Made by a program: the position numbers and the translations under genes
Shown: positions 7,827 through 17,996 of the stretch, in pieces
How the letters are laid out: each line of letters starts with the position of its first letter
How positions within the stretch are numbered: position 1 is the stretch's first letter
Assembly: GCA_018716485.1 (NCBI GenBank)
Contig: DVJY01000012.1
Coordinates: 1-64,000 of the forward strand
Length of the DNA: 64,000 nucleotides
DNA from: Candidatus Scybalocola faecipullorum
GTDB taxonomy: Bacteria; Bacillota; Clostridia; Lachnospirales; Lachnospiraceae
Direction: 5' to 3'
Notes under the pieces: model-generated
The model's input: only the letters and a program-made list of their open reading frames with translations
The model's database searches: none
Told to the model about the DNA's origin: nothing

Positions 7827-9104
7827 ATGAGAAAGGAAAAATATTGGATTAAACGCGGGGCACTGTTAAGTTTTTTAATGGCGGCTGCTATGCTTTTGGG
7901 CAGTGCCTGTTCAAATGAAGAGACATTAACAGAAAAAATTGAACAGGAAAATTTAACAGTTGTTGTCAATGAATATTTTAATGAGCGTGAGAAGACGCAG
8001 GCGGAAGATGTTACGACAGTTGATGTGCTGGCTGTAGGAGACAATCTGATACATTCGGGTTTATATAAATCGGGAATGAACGACAGCGGCGAATGGAACT
8101 ATGATCATCTGTATCAATATGTGAAAGATGATATTGAAGCGGCAGATCTGGCCTGTGTCAATCAGGAGACAATCTATATTAATGACCGGAACCAGCTGGG
8201 CGGCTATCCTCTTTTCGGAACACCGCCGGAGTTTGGAGATGCTCTGGTCAATGCCGGATTTGACGTGGTCACTCACGCGACCAATCATGTGATGGACAAG
8301 GGCGAGCAGGGAATCAATGATACATTGAACTTTTGGAAGGAAAAACATCCGGAGATGATCGTCCTTGGCATTCACGAAAGTCTGGAAGATGCGGATACGA
8401 TTCAAACTGTCGACTGTAAAGGCATCCGCATCGCCATGCTCAATTATACATACGGGACAAACGGCATACCGGTGCCGGAAGATAAGCCGTATCTGGTTGA
8501 TGTTTTTGATGTGGATAAAGCGGCCGAGGATATTGCCCGCGCAAAGAAAATCAGCGATGTTGTGATGGTTTTCGGTCATGTGGGCACAGAGTATGTTTAT
8601 GAACCGAGTGAAGAATCCAAGGAGTGGGTTAACTTTTTTCTTGAGCAGGGCGTAGATGTTGTCGTTGACTCGCATCCGCATGTTACAGAGCCATATACGA
8701 TGCTTACAGGAGACGACGGCCATCAGATGCTTGTGTATTATTCGATGGGGAATTTTATCTCCACACAAGACGCGGTGCCAAGACTGATCGGCGGCATGGC
8801 AAAATTTACGATCGAGAAGAAAACCACCGGCAATCAGTCGCAGATCAGTATTACAGATTATACGATGGAGCCGCTTGTTTCCCATTGGAACCACAACACC
8901 GGTGACTATGCAGTATACAAACTGGAGGATTATACGGATGATCTGGCAAGAGCCCACGGGCTGTATGGTCAGACGTATGATGAACTGTCAGTAAATAACC
9001 TTAATAATATTTTTAATGAAATTATGGCTACGGAAGTGACGCCGGCCACGGGCAGGCTGGAGCCGTCAACGGATTCCGGAGACACTTCGGCAGAGATGGG
9101 ATAA
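7827..9104 (+). CDS. CapA/PgsA-like metallophosphatase lipoprotein
   Basis: 425-residue CapA-family protein. The N-terminal signal has basic residues, a hydrophobic core and a lipobox ending LGSAC (Cys29), so it is probably a surface lipoprotein. The calcineurin-like core shows LAVGDNLIH, NQETI, ATNHVMDKG, FGHVGTEY, DSHPHVTEPY and YSMGNFIS. Family members act in poly-gamma-glutamate capsule anchoring, but no pgs/cap genes lie nearby, so the substrate is unknown. The C-terminus ends in a short Ser/Thr-rich tail. Upstream bases 7742-7827 hold two small inverted repeats (TTTGGAAGT/ACTTCCAAA and TGACGCA/TGCGTCA) without a T run. Confidence 0.9.
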   Translation: MRKEKYWIKRGALLSFLMAAAMLLGSACSNEETLTEKIEQENLTVVVNEYFNEREKTQAEDVTTVDVLAVGDNLIHSGLYKSGMNDSGEWNYDHLYQYVKDDIEAADLACVNQETIYINDRNQLGGYPLFGTPPEFGDALVNAGFDVVTHATNHVMDKGEQGINDTLNFWKEKHPEMIVLGIHESLEDADTIQTVDCKGIRIAMLNYTYGTNGIPVPEDKPYLVDVFDVDKAAEDIARAKKISDVVMVFGHVGTEYVYEPSEESKEWVNFFLEQGVDVVVDSHPHVTEPYTMLTGDDGHQMLVYYSMGNFISTQDAVPRLIGGMAKFTIEKKTTGNQSQISITDYTMEPLVSHWNHNTGDYAVYKLEDYTDDLARAHGLYGQTYDELSVNNLNNIFNEIMATEVTPATGRLEPSTDSGDTSAEMG

Positions 9105-9139
9105 TTTTCCCGTACAGACAATTTTATGAGGATATTAAA

Positions 9140-9188
9140 ACGGGCAGCACACCGATAAATGCAGTGAATTTATCAGTATGCTGCCCGT
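9140..9188. terminator. Strong hairpin between convergent genes
   Basis: CGGGCAGCA (9141-9149) pairs with TGCTGCCCG (9179-9187), with an inner stem GATAAAT/ATTTATC. It lies between the convergent capA-like and DJ-1 genes and probably stops transcription from both sides, although the T runs are weak. Confidence 0.6.
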
Positions 9189-9205
9189 GCTGCGTTTAGT
9201 TTTGA

Positions 9206-9763
9206 CTACTGTTTATAAACAATGCTTTCCAGCAGCTGCTCGGCCCGCTCTTGGCCAAAAAGTTTTTCCGTCAGTACAGCACCGAAATCAATGGCTGTAC
9301 CCATGCCGCGGCTTGTGATGATATTGCCGTCTGTGACAACCGGAACAGTCAAATGCTGTGCGCCTGTCAGCTGCGCTTCAAGATCTGCAGACGGATAGCA
9401 AGTTGCCTTTTTGCCTTCCAGAAGCCCGAGACTGCCAAGCACTGTCGGAGCAGCGCAGATAGCGGCGACATATTTGCCTTGAGTGCAGGCATTTTTCAGC
9501 AGTTCTCCCAGAGGTTTATATGCCTTTAAATGAAGAGTACCCGGCATACCACCCGGAAGGACGAACATCTGAGTATCTGAAAATTCTGCATTTTCAAAGA
9601 GAACATCAGCCAGCACCTTAATCTGATGAGAGCCTTCGATGGTCAGGCTGCCTGTGATAGATACGGTCGTCACGTCAGCACCTGCCCGGCGCAGCATGTC
9701 GACAACGGTCAGACCTTCAATTTCTTCAAAACCATCCGCTAAAAAAAGACTTACTTTTGCCAT
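9206..9763 (-). CDS. DJ-1/PfpI family protein
   Basis: 185-residue class I glutamine-amidotransferase-like protein of the DJ-1 group. It starts MAKVSLFLADGFEEIEGLTVVDMLR; the Glu of FEEIE and the nucleophile-elbow Cys in VAAICAAPTVLG are conserved. The start at 9763 is chosen for GGAGG nine bases upstream; a longer frame to 9823 has no RBS. Relatives are annotated as ThiJ, deglycase or chaperone; none of these activities can be assigned from sequence, and despite the old ThiJ name I see no thiamine link here. Confidence 0.9.
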   Translation of the reverse strand: MAKVSLFLADGFEEIEGLTVVDMLRRAGADVTTVSITGSLTIEGSHQIKVLADVLFENAEFSDTQMFVLPGGMPGTLHLKAYKPLGELLKNACTQGKYVAAICAAPTVLGSLGLLEGKKATCYPSADLEAQLTGAQHLTVPVVTDGNIITSRGMGTAIDFGAVLTEKLFGQERAEQLLESIVYKQ

Positions 9764-10077
9764 AAATATCAACCTCCTGTGCAGCAGTAAAATCATGTAT
9801 GTGCAGGGCCAAACAATTTTCACCCTGTATTATTTTCAGTATATCAGCCCGTTGGGCCGGGGACAAGCAAAAATTTAACAGGTATAAAACTATTTACCAA
9901 AAATGTGATCGATGGTATAATATATTATATTTGCGTATCTGCGCGGTCGTTTCAGCCGCAAAAAATTAATGCGCATCTGTCGGAGAACAGTGTATCTGCA
10001 CTGGCTGGATTATGAATGAACGAGACTGTATATTGATTCAGACATTGTATTCAATAATAATAACAGAGAGGTAGATT
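9764..10077 (+). promoter_or_regulatory. Intergenic region with candidate gdpP promoter
   Basis: 314 bases between the divergent DJ-1 and gdpP genes. The best plus-strand promoter is TTTACC (9893-9898), 17 bases, TATAAT (9916-9921). It implies a leader of about 150 bases, in which I see no recognisable riboswitch. A second weaker pair, TTGATT (10033) and TAATAA (10055), lies closer to the gene. Confidence 0.45.
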
Positions 10078-12189
10078 ATGGAAGATAATAAAGAAAAAGA
10101 TACCAATTTACCAGCGCAGCCAGACTCTTCGGAGGAGGAGAACGCACAGCCCAATAAGATTAAACTGAAGGGGCGTTTTAAAAATTATATGAGAGCGCCG
10201 CTGTTTATCATCATCCTTTTGGGAGCCGCCACAGTCGGAAGTTTTTGCATGGATTATAAAGCCGGTATTATTTCAGCGCTCAGCCTGATTATTTACAGTG
10301 TGATTATGGGTACTGCCTATAACAAAATAAAGCCGGTAGTGATTGATGAATTAGTCAACTTTGCGCTTGATTATGGTCAGGTACAAAGGTCCATGCTTCA
10401 GGAACTGGAAGTTCCGTACGGTATTTTGGATGAGGATGGCAATTTGCTCTGGGCAAATGCGAAACTGGAGGCGCTGGCGGATATGCGGCCGGCTAAAAAG
10501 GGCATCCATAATGTGTTTGGTGAACTGACAACGGATCATATGCCTTCGGACAATAAAAAAGTTTTTTATGATGTCAGCTATCATGACTACATTTTTCGGG
10601 CAGAATTATCCCGGATTTCTGTGGAGGATTTCTCGGGTGAGAATAATTTAATCGATACAGGCGGCAAGAATAATATTTTAATCGCCATGTATCTGTTTGA
10701 TGAGACCCGTATGCGCAAGTACATGAAGGAAATTCAGGAACAGCGTCTTGTGGCGGGAACCATTTTTATTGATAATTACGAAGATGCGCTCAACAGTACA
10801 GAAGAAGTGCGCAGGTCACTGCTTGCGGCGCTTATTGAACGTAAGATTACGAAGTATATGCAGGGCTTTGATGCGATTGTTCATAAGACGGAAAAAGACA
10901 GATATTATTTTGTGATCCAACAAAAATATCTTCCGCAGATACAGTCCACAAAATTTGCAATATTGGATGAGGTTCGTGAAATCAATATCGGGAATGAGAT
11001 TCCGGTAACTTTGTGTATCGGCGTCGGCGTCAACGGCAGCAATTATGCGCAGAATGTAGAATGGTCAAGAAATGCGATTGAACTTGCGCTGGGCCGCGGC
11101 GGAGATCAGGCTGTTGTTAAAGATCATGACAAGATTTCATATTACGGCGGCAAAACAAAGCAGGTAGAAAAAAGTACCCGCGTCCGCGCCCGTGTTAAGG
11201 CTCATGCACTTAAGCAGCTTTTGGAAGGCAAGGAACGCGTGATGATCATGGGACACAAAATTGGTGATGTGGACTCTTTCGGTTCGGCTATTGGCGTATA
11301 CAGGGCGGCAAGGACGCTGAATAAGGACGCCCATATCGTGATCAATGAATTGACGACCAATGTGCGGATGATGAAGTCGGAGTTTGAAAATAATCCGGAG
11401 TATGCGTCGGATATGTTTCTCAATGAATCAGAGGCGATGGAGATGATCGACCTGAATACAGCGCTGATTGTTGTGGATGTCAACCGACCGTCATATACAG
11501 AGTGTCCGGCACTGCTGACAAAAACAAAAACAATCGTTATACTCGATCACCATCGTCAAAGCAGTGAAAATATCGAAAATGCAGTGCTTTCATACATTGA
11601 GCCATATGCTTCATCTGCTTGTGAAATGGTTGCGGAAATTCTGCAGTATATTACAGACGGTGTGCGTCTGCGCCCGGCAGAAGCCAATGCCATGTATGCT
11701 GGTCTGCTGATTGACACGAATAATTTTATCAATAAAACAGGTGTCAGAACATTTGAAGCAGCCGCTTATTTAAGAAAAAATGGCGCAGATATTATTAAAG
11801 TAAAGAAGATGTTCAGAGATGACCTGAAAATATATAAGATCCGCGCGGCAGCTGTAGAGCGGGCGACAATTTTCGATAATGAGTTTGCATTTGCCGAATG
11901 CCGTCCGGAAGGCGTAGAGAGTCCTACAGTTGTCGGAGCCCAGGTGGCCAATGAATTGATGAATATTACAGGCGTCAAGGCATCTTTTGTATTTACAGAG
12001 GTGAAAGGCACCATTTATGTCAGTGCGCGTTCCTTCGAAGAGGTTAATGTCCAGCTTGTCATGGAAAAATTCGGAGGCGGCGGACATTCGGCTATCGCAG
12101 GCGCTCAGCTGACGGGGATCAGTGTGGAAGCAGCAATGACACAGGTTAAGATGCAGTTGAGAATTATGAAAAATGAAGGAGAGATATAG
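10078..12189 (+). CDS. gdpP: c-di-AMP phosphodiesterase GdpP (DHH/DHHA1)
   Basis: Membrane-bound phosphodiesterase that cleaves cyclic di-AMP. 703 residues, slightly longer than the usual ~660 because of a charged 35-residue N-terminus. Domains: two transmembrane helices (~38-82), PAS-like region (~105-190), degenerate GGDEF (~210-345), DHH domain with GHKIGDVDS (~391) and LDHHRQS (~488), and a DHHA1 domain with GGGGH (~666). DHH metal residues are intact, so activity is expected. It is followed by rplI after 2 bases and then dnaB, a classical Firmicute order. It should control c-di-AMP, hence osmolyte and wall balance. Confidence 0.96.
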   Translation: MEDNKEKDTNLPAQPDSSEEENAQPNKIKLKGRFKNYMRAPLFIIILLGAATVGSFCMDYKAGIISALSLIIYSVIMGTAYNKIKPVVIDELVNFALDYGQVQRSMLQELEVPYGILDEDGNLLWANAKLEALADMRPAKKGIHNVFGELTTDHMPSDNKKVFYDVSYHDYIFRAELSRISVEDFSGENNLIDTGGKNNILIAMYLFDETRMRKYMKEIQEQRLVAGTIFIDNYEDALNSTEEVRRSLLAALIERKITKYMQGFDAIVHKTEKDRYYFVIQQKYLPQIQSTKFAILDEVREINIGNEIPVTLCIGVGVNGSNYAQNVEWSRNAIELALGRGGDQAVVKDHDKISYYGGKTKQVEKSTRVRARVKAHALKQLLEGKERVMIMGHKIGDVDSFGSAIGVYRAARTLNKDAHIVINELTTNVRMMKSEFENNPEYASDMFLNESEAMEMIDLNTALIVVDVNRPSYTECPALLTKTKTIVILDHHRQSSENIENAVLSYIEPYASSACEMVAEILQYITDGVRLRPAEANAMYAGLLIDTNNFINKTGVRTFEAAAYLRKNGADIIKVKKMFRDDLKIYKIRAAAVERATIFDNEFAFAECRPEGVESPTVVGAQVANELMNITGVKASFVFTEVKGTIYVSARSFEEVNVQLVMEKFGGGGHSAIAGAQLTGISVEAAMTQVKMQLRIMKNEGEI

Positions 12190-12191
12190 AA

Positions 12192-12638
12192 ATGAAAGTG
12201 ATTTTACTTCAGGATGTTAAAGCATTGGGGAAAAAGGGCGAGACTGTGGAAGTCAGCGACGGTTATGCCAGAAACTTTATTTTAAAGAAGAAACTGGGCG
12301 TTGAGGCTACGGCAAAAAATATGAACGATCTGAAGCTTCAGAAAGCCAATGAGGCTAAAATTGCCAAAGAACTGTTGGAGCAGGCGCAGGCATTTGCAGA
12401 AGATATTAAAGAAAAGTTTGTGACAGTGACGATGAAAACCGGAGAGGGCGGCAGAACATTCGGATCAGTTTCCACAAAAGAAATTGCCGCGGCAGCCAAA
12501 GCCCAGCTTGGAATCGATATTGATAAGAAAAAACTGCAGCTTTCAGAACCGATTAAAACACTTGGAGTGACCATTGTTCCTTATAAAGTACACCCGAAAG
12601 TAACGGCACAGCTGACGGTTAAAGTAAAGGAAGCTTAA
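12192..12638 (+). CDS. rplI: 50S ribosomal protein L9
   Basis: 148-residue L9, which bridges domains of 23S rRNA. The N-terminal signature [25 protein letters not shown] is split here by key residues: [13 protein letters not shown] and GYARNFI, followed by the long charged helix and the C-terminal domain with GRTFGSVS. Two bases after gdpP and one base before dnaB. Confidence 0.98.
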   Translation: MKVILLQDVKALGKKGETVEVSDGYARNFILKKKLGVEATAKNMNDLKLQKANEAKIAKELLEQAQAFAEDIKEKFVTVTMKTGEGGRTFGSVSTKEIAAAAKAQLGIDIDKKKLQLSEPIKTLGVTIVPYKVHPKVTAQLTVKVKEA

Positions 12639-12639
12639 A

Positions 12640-13974
12640 ATGGCAGCAGATGAATCATTAGTCAGGCGCATGCTGCCGCATAGCATAGAATCTGAGAAGG
12701 CGGTTATCGGATGTATGATGATGGATGCCGATGCGATTGCAGCTGCATCGGAAATCATCAGCGGCAGTGATTTTTATCAGCAGCAGTACGGCATTTTATT
12801 CGATACAATGGTAGAACTGGCCAATGAAGGAAAACCGGCGGATCTGATCACACTTCAGGATCGTCTGAAAATGAAAGATGTTCCGGAAGAACTCTACAGT
12901 GTAGAATTCCTGGGAAGTATTTTAGAGCATGAACCGACGACGATTAATGTCAGGCACTATGCAGAAACGGTTTACGAGAAAGCAGCGCTGCGCAGACTGA
13001 TCAAAGCCAGTGAAGAAATTGCCAATACATGTTATATGAACAAGGAACCTCTTGAGGATGTCCTTGAGATGACTGAAAAGAAAATGTTTGATTTGCTGCA
13101 GCGGCGGACAAGCGATGAATTTGTGCCGATTAAGGATGTTGTGCTGAGTGTGATCAATAAAATCGAAGCAGCAGCCAAGCATAAAGGTACAGTTACAGGC
13201 ATCTCCACTGGATTTTACGATCTTGATTACAAGACGAGCGGTCTGCAGCCCTCAGATCTGATTTTGATCGCGGCAAGGCCGTCCATGGGAAAGACGGCAT
13301 TTGTATTGAATTTGGCTCAGTATATTGCGGTGCGCAATAAAATACCGACAGCAATATTCAGCCTTGAAATGTCCAAGGATCAGCTGGTGAACCGTATATT
13401 ATCGATGGAATCCAAAGTGGATTCTCAGGCGATGCGTACAGGAAGCCTTCAGGGATCAGACTGGGAAAAACTTGTGGAAAGTGCCGGCGCTATCAGCGGC
13501 GCTCCGCTGATGATCGATGATACGCCCGGTATTTCTGTAGCGGATCTGAGGTCAAAATGCCGTAAGTTTAAACTGGAGTATGGTCTGAAGCTTATTATTA
13601 TCGATTATCTGCAGCTGATGACCGGCGGCAGACATTCGGAATCCAGACAGCAGGAAATTTCTGAAATTTCGCGTTCTTTAAAGGCTCTGGCGCGTGAAAT
13701 GAATGCACCGGTGATCGCTTTGTCACAGCTGAGCCGTGCGTGTGAAACACGTCCGGATCACAGACCGATGCTTTCTGATCTTCGTGAGTCCGGAGCTATT
13801 GAGCAGGATGCCGATGTGGTCATGTTTATATACAGAGATGATTACTATAATAAAGATACAGACAAAAAAGGCATTTCCGAAATTATTATTGCCAAACAAA
13901 GAAACGGCCCGATTGGAACCGTGGAACTTGTATGGCTGCCGAATTATACGAAATTTGCAAATAAAGAAAAATAA
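12640..13974 (+). CDS. dnaB: Replicative DNA helicase DnaB
   Basis: 444-residue hexameric helicase of the replication fork (DnaC in Bacillus naming). The N-terminal DnaG-interacting domain begins LPHSIESEKAVIGCMM; RecA-like ATPase with Walker A ARPSMGKTAF (~208-217), Walker B LIIIDYLQLM and the arginine-finger region QRNGPIGT. No intein or insertion. Ends the gdpP-rplI-dnaB operon; a terminator follows directly. Confidence 0.98.
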   Translation: MAADESLVRRMLPHSIESEKAVIGCMMMDADAIAAASEIISGSDFYQQQYGILFDTMVELANEGKPADLITLQDRLKMKDVPEELYSVEFLGSILEHEPTTINVRHYAETVYEKAALRRLIKASEEIANTCYMNKEPLEDVLEMTEKKMFDLLQRRTSDEFVPIKDVVLSVINKIEAAAKHKGTVTGISTGFYDLDYKTSGLQPSDLILIAARPSMGKTAFVLNLAQYIAVRNKIPTAIFSLEMSKDQLVNRILSMESKVDSQAMRTGSLQGSDWEKLVESAGAISGAPLMIDDTPGISVADLRSKCRKFKLEYGLKLIIIDYLQLMTGGRHSESRQQEISEISRSLKALAREMNAPVIALSQLSRACETRPDHRPMLSDLRESGAIEQDADVVMFIYRDDYYNKDTDKKGISEIIIAKQRNGPIGTVELVWLPNYTKFANKEK

Positions 13975-13999
13975 AGCCCGCCCTTGCCGGCGGGCTGTT
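13975..13999 (+). terminator. Rho-independent terminator after dnaB
   Basis: Stem AGCCCGCC/GGCGGGCT with a 6-base loop followed by GTTTTG, starting right at the dnaB stop. Confidence 0.85.
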
Positions 14000-14098
14000 T
14001 TGCTCTCATGATTGTTTAAGAAAGTCTTTAAACATTTGCACAGGTTTTTTTAAAGTTTTCGGTTATAAATAAATAGAACACAACAGGGGGAAGAAGAA

Positions 14099-14797
14099 AT
14101 GTATAATATTTTGGTATGTGATGACGATAAAGAAATTGTCAGAGCAATTGAAATTTATCTGATCGGTGAGAAATACAATGTGCTGAAAGCCTATAACGGA
14201 CAGGAAGCGATTGATATTCTTGCCAAAAATGAAGTGCATTTGATTTTGATCGACGTGATGATGCCGGTGCTGGATGGCATACGGGCAACACTGAAAATAA
14301 GGGAGACTTCAGGTGTGCCGATCATTATTTTATCGGCAAAGACAGAAGACAATGACAAAATCCTCGGCTTGAATATCGGAGCGGATGATTATATTGCAAA
14401 GCCGTTTAATCCGATGGAGCTGCTGGCCAGAGTTAAAGCCCAGCTGCGCCGGTATACAGTCTTTGGCAACGCGGCCCATGAATCCGATGAAAATGTTTAT
14501 AAAGTGGGAGATCTTGTCATCGATGATACAAATAAAGTAGTGACTGTGATGGACGAACCGATCAAACTGACGCCGATTGAGTATAATATTTTAAAATTAC
14601 TTGTGAAAAATAAAGGGCGGGTATTTTCAATCAAGGAAATTTATGAAAGCATATGGAAAGAGGAGGCACTCTCTGCAGATAATACAGTGGCAGTCCATAT
14701 CAGTCATATCCGTGAAAAGATTGAAATTAATCCGAAAGAGCCGAGATATTTAAAAGTTGTATGGGGCGTCGGATATAAAATCGAAAATATAAGCTGA
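14099..14797 (+). CDS. OmpR/PhoB-family response regulator
   Basis: 232-residue response regulator. Receiver: acidic pocket CDDDKE, phosphoacceptor Asp in LIDVMMPVLDG, Thr/Ser switch at ILSAKTE, Lys in YIAKPFNP. The C-terminal winged helix shows KLTPIEYNILKLL and SADNTVAVHISHIREKI. RBS AGGGGGAAGAAG. It is followed by the sensor kinase, its likely partner; the style resembles VanR-like regulators of wall or surface stress, but the targets are unknown. Confidence 0.95.
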   Translation: MYNILVCDDDKEIVRAIEIYLIGEKYNVLKAYNGQEAIDILAKNEVHLILIDVMMPVLDGIRATLKIRETSGVPIIILSAKTEDNDKILGLNIGADDYIAKPFNPMELLARVKAQLRRYTVFGNAAHESDENVYKVGDLVIDDTNKVVTVMDEPIKLTPIEYNILKLLVKNKGRVFSIKEIYESIWKEEALSADNTVAVHISHIREKIEINPKEPRYLKVVWGVGYKIENIS

Positions 14798-14811
14798 TAG
14801 GGATGATCTTT

Positions 14812-16968
14812 ATGGAAAGCAAAAAATTAAGACGGTCCATACCGCTGAAAGTAGCTGCGCATATGATTATGCTTGTGTCCGCGGCGGCCTGCGTCGTGTG
14901 CGGCGTACTGTTTATTTCCTTTATTTCTGCAAGGGGAACAGGGGGAAATACAAACGATGCCGTCAAATCGGGCACAAACGGGTATTTTGCCAGCCAGTCA
15001 TTTGTCAACAGATATGGGATGATGCTGGATTCTATGCTTGAAGCACTGTCTGTGATACAAAACAGTGAAGTGTCAGGCAGCAGTAATCAATATCCGCTGG
15101 ATACGATGATACCGGACAGTGTCAACTTTAAATATGCGGTTTATGACCGGTCGGGCAGTCTGCTTTATGCTTCTGATGGCTGGGAGGAAGATACGTTTTC
15201 TGATCTGTCAGATAAGTATTATTATGTGATGGATATCGCCGGATTGAATATGTACGATAATTTGGAAGCCATCCGGACATATAATTACTCCCATATCATC
15301 TTCCCTTCTGATGAAGAAGTGGCTTTGGACAGTTCTGCCGGCCCGGAATTGGCAAACAGTACGATTGTATACAGTTCCAATTTTATCAGATATACCGGAT
15401 TTTATACTGGTGCGGAGACCGAACTGGATCAATGGGTTGGCTATATATGCACATATGTGCCTCATCAGCTTCAGCCCGGCGATGATTTTTACGAAGGCTG
15501 GTTCTATTTTGAAAAATGGATCGGTTTCGGCAGATACGGGATTATCGGCATGGGTTTTTCAGCGCTTATTTTTGTTATCTGTTTTACGTACCTGATGCTT
15601 TCGGCAGGCTATGGGCATAAGGAGGAAGGCGTCCACCTGAATGCTTTCGATAAAATATATACAGAGATTGCGGCGGCTATTGTTATTCTCACAGTGACCT
15701 TTTTTGTGGCGATGGCTTCATCGGGCTTTCAGAACATCTACGATCCCGTTTCAATCTTTTACATGGTTGTCTGGCTGATTCCGGCCTATGCGGTTGCAGT
15801 CGCCGGCATGCTCAGTTTTGCACGGCGGTTTAAAGCTCAGACACTGATCAAAAATGCTGTTATTTACAAGCTTGTTTTCGGACTGTACGATGTTGTTGCC
15901 CGGGGTATTATTAAGAATAGTGTGCTCAGAAAATATGTATTGGTCGTCTTTGCCATGGGTTTTGCAGATCTGATTTTGATGGGCATTGCTGCGGGCAGCC
16001 GGAGTGCCGGCGTGTGGCTGGCAGTCCTTGCGGTCTATGTGTACGAGTTTGTCTATGTAGGGAGAAAATTGCTGGCGATCCAGGATATTAAACAGGGGGC
16101 GCAGAGAATTGCCTCCGGCGATCTGGAATATAAAATAAATACAGACAAAATGGGCGGTATATTTAAATCTTTTGCGGAAGATATTAATAATATCGGCAAC
16201 GGATTGAATGCGGCGGTCGATGAAAATATTAAAAGCGAGCGTATGAAAGCGGATTTGATCACAAATGTTTCTCATGACCTTAAAACGCCGCTCACATCGA
16301 TTATCAATTATGTAGATCTGCTTAAACGGGAAAATATTACACAGCAGCCGATTAAAGAATACATTGAAATTTTGGATTCTAAATCACGCAGGCTTAAAGA
16401 TCTTACAGAAGATTTGGTGGAGGCGTCGAGAGCTTCTTCGGGCAATCTGACACTGGAGAAAAATGAAATTAATTTTGTGGAACTGGCGGTTCAGGTTGCA
16501 GGCACATATCAGGAAAAGTATGATCAGAAGAAGCTGAACATTGTCTTTAATACTGAAGAAGATGTGATGATGATTCTGGCAGATGGACGCCGTATGTACA
16601 GAGTGCTGGACAATTTGTTCAACAATGCATGCAAATATTCCATGGAAGGCTCAAGAGTTTATGTAGATATGTATTCGGGCATCGATAAAGCATGCTTTGT
16701 AATGAAAAATGTATCGAAGGCGCCGCTGAATATCAGTGCGGAAGAACTGACACAGCGGTTTGTACGGGGAGATTCGGCAAGATCCACGGAGGGCAGCGGT
16801 CTGGGATTATCGATTGCCAGAAGTCTTGTCGAACTGCACGGCGGCAAGTTTGATATATATCTTGACGGCGATCTTTTTAAAGTCATGATTACGATGGATT
16901 TAATTCCCAAAAAGGAAGAAGAAACGGCAGAGCATTTGACAGATGGGGAAAATCAGAATATGATATAA
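14812..16968 (+). CDS. Polytopic sensor histidine kinase
   Basis: 718-residue membrane kinase, partner of the preceding regulator. One N-terminal helix (~12-35), a ~200-residue extracytoplasmic domain, then about five or six more helices (~240-420), a HAMP-like segment, HisKA with SHDLKTPLTSI (His ~488), and HATPase with N box LFNNACKYS and G2 box GSGLGLSIA. The G1 box is not canonical DxGxG but VMKNVSKAP, as in one clostridial kinase branch. Start at ATG 14812 because AGGGA lies nine bases upstream; ATG 14803 is too close. The tail is acidic. Compare with the kinase-like protein at 17997, which shares its layout. Confidence 0.93.
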   Translation: MESKKLRRSIPLKVAAHMIMLVSAAACVVCGVLFISFISARGTGGNTNDAVKSGTNGYFASQSFVNRYGMMLDSMLEALSVIQNSEVSGSSNQYPLDTMIPDSVNFKYAVYDRSGSLLYASDGWEEDTFSDLSDKYYYVMDIAGLNMYDNLEAIRTYNYSHIIFPSDEEVALDSSAGPELANSTIVYSSNFIRYTGFYTGAETELDQWVGYICTYVPHQLQPGDDFYEGWFYFEKWIGFGRYGIIGMGFSALIFVICFTYLMLSAGYGHKEEGVHLNAFDKIYTEIAAAIVILTVTFFVAMASSGFQNIYDPVSIFYMVVWLIPAYAVAVAGMLSFARRFKAQTLIKNAVIYKLVFGLYDVVARGIIKNSVLRKYVLVVFAMGFADLILMGIAAGSRSAGVWLAVLAVYVYEFVYVGRKLLAIQDIKQGAQRIASGDLEYKINTDKMGGIFKSFAEDINNIGNGLNAAVDENIKSERMKADLITNVSHDLKTPLTSIINYVDLLKRENITQQPIKEYIEILDSKSRRLKDLTEDLVEASRASSGNLTLEKNEINFVELAVQVAGTYQEKYDQKKLNIVFNTEEDVMMILADGRRMYRVLDNLFNNACKYSMEGSRVYVDMYSGIDKACFVMKNVSKAPLNISAEELTQRFVRGDSARSTEGSGLGLSIARSLVELHGGKFDIYLDGDLFKVMITMDLIPKKEEETAEHLTDGENQNMI

Positions 16969-16989
16969 AAAACTAAGGAGGCGGTTTGC

Positions 16990-17919
16990 ATGGCAGAGAA
17001 AAAGGAATTTTATTTTCAGTCAAGCGACGGCCTCCATAAAGTTCATGGGATTTTATGGAGGCCTGACGACGGTCATGTTAAAGGCGTTATTCAAATTGTT
17101 CACGGAATGGCGGAATATATAGGCAGATATGAAGAATTTGCAGAGTTTATCTGTGCCCGCGGATATGCGGTTGTGGGAGAAGACCATCTGGGACACGGAG
17201 CTTCAGTCAATGATCCGTCGGAATACGGGTATTTTGGCAAAAAGAATGGTATGAATTTCATTATACGGGACAATGCAAAGCTGATGCGGCATATGATGAA
17301 GAAGTATGACGGATGCCCGTATTTCCTGCTGGGACACAGCATGGGCTCGTTTATCACACGCATGCTGATCACAAAATACAGCGGATGTCTTTCCGGCGCG
17401 ATCATTATGGGGACCGGCGGGCAGACACGTCTGGAAGCGGCAGCGGGGAAAATACTGACTTATATTACGGCAGCTTTTAAAGGCTGGAAATTCAGGAGCC
17501 GGCTGATTCATCAGATAGCGTTTGGCGCGTTTAACAGAAAATTTGAGCCTGCGCGGACGAAGATGGACTGGCTGACAAAAGACACAATGATTGTAGATAA
17601 ATATCTGGAAGATGAAAAATGCACATTTATGTTTACAGTCAGCGGATATCGGGATTTATTCGGACTGATTTTACACATCAGCAGGAGGGATGCTGTCAGA
17701 AAAATCAGGAAAGATCTTCCGATACTGATTGTTTCCGGCGCAGACGACCCGGTCGGAGGCTTTGGCAAAGGCGTCGGGCGAGTCTGTGATCAGTACAGAG
17801 CGGAAGGACTTTGCAATGTGCAGATGAAGCTTTACGAACATGACAGACATGAGATTCTCAACGAGACCGACCGAAAACAAGTTTCCGAAGATTTGCTGAA
17901 CTGGATAATACAGGCTTGA
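16990..17919 (+). CDS. Alpha/beta hydrolase, monoacylglycerol-lipase-like
   Basis: 309-residue serine hydrolase of the lysophospholipase/monoglyceride lipase group. Oxyanion segment IVHGMAEYIGRY, DHLGHGAS, nucleophile elbow GHSMGSF, Asp in SGADDPVGG and His in YEHDRHEILNE give a complete triad. No signal peptide, so cytoplasmic or membrane-associated. It lies 21 bases after the histidine kinase with a strong AAGGAGGCGG site, so it is probably in the same operon. Substrate unknown; lipid esters are the family norm. Confidence 0.88.
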   Translation: MAEKKEFYFQSSDGLHKVHGILWRPDDGHVKGVIQIVHGMAEYIGRYEEFAEFICARGYAVVGEDHLGHGASVNDPSEYGYFGKKNGMNFIIRDNAKLMRHMMKKYDGCPYFLLGHSMGSFITRMLITKYSGCLSGAIIMGTGGQTRLEAAAGKILTYITAAFKGWKFRSRLIHQIAFGAFNRKFEPARTKMDWLTKDTMIVDKYLEDEKCTFMFTVSGYRDLFGLILHISRRDAVRKIRKDLPILIVSGADDPVGGFGKGVGRVCDQYRAEGLCNVQMKLYEHDRHEILNETDRKQVSEDLLNWIIQA

Positions 17920-17996
17920 AAGCAAACACAATTTGTTGTAAAATAGAGGCTGTATTGGCGTAAGGAAATTTATAAATTACCAAAAGGAGAAATATT

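Noticed and set aside
8061..8957. 298-residue open frame opposite the CapA-like gene
   Set aside because: Mirror frame of a clear coding gene, with His/Arg/Ile-rich nonsense composition and no RBS.
9206..9763. Thiamine role for the DJ-1 protein (old ThiJ name)
   Set aside because: The name is historical; nothing in the sequence or neighbourhood supports thiamine synthesis.
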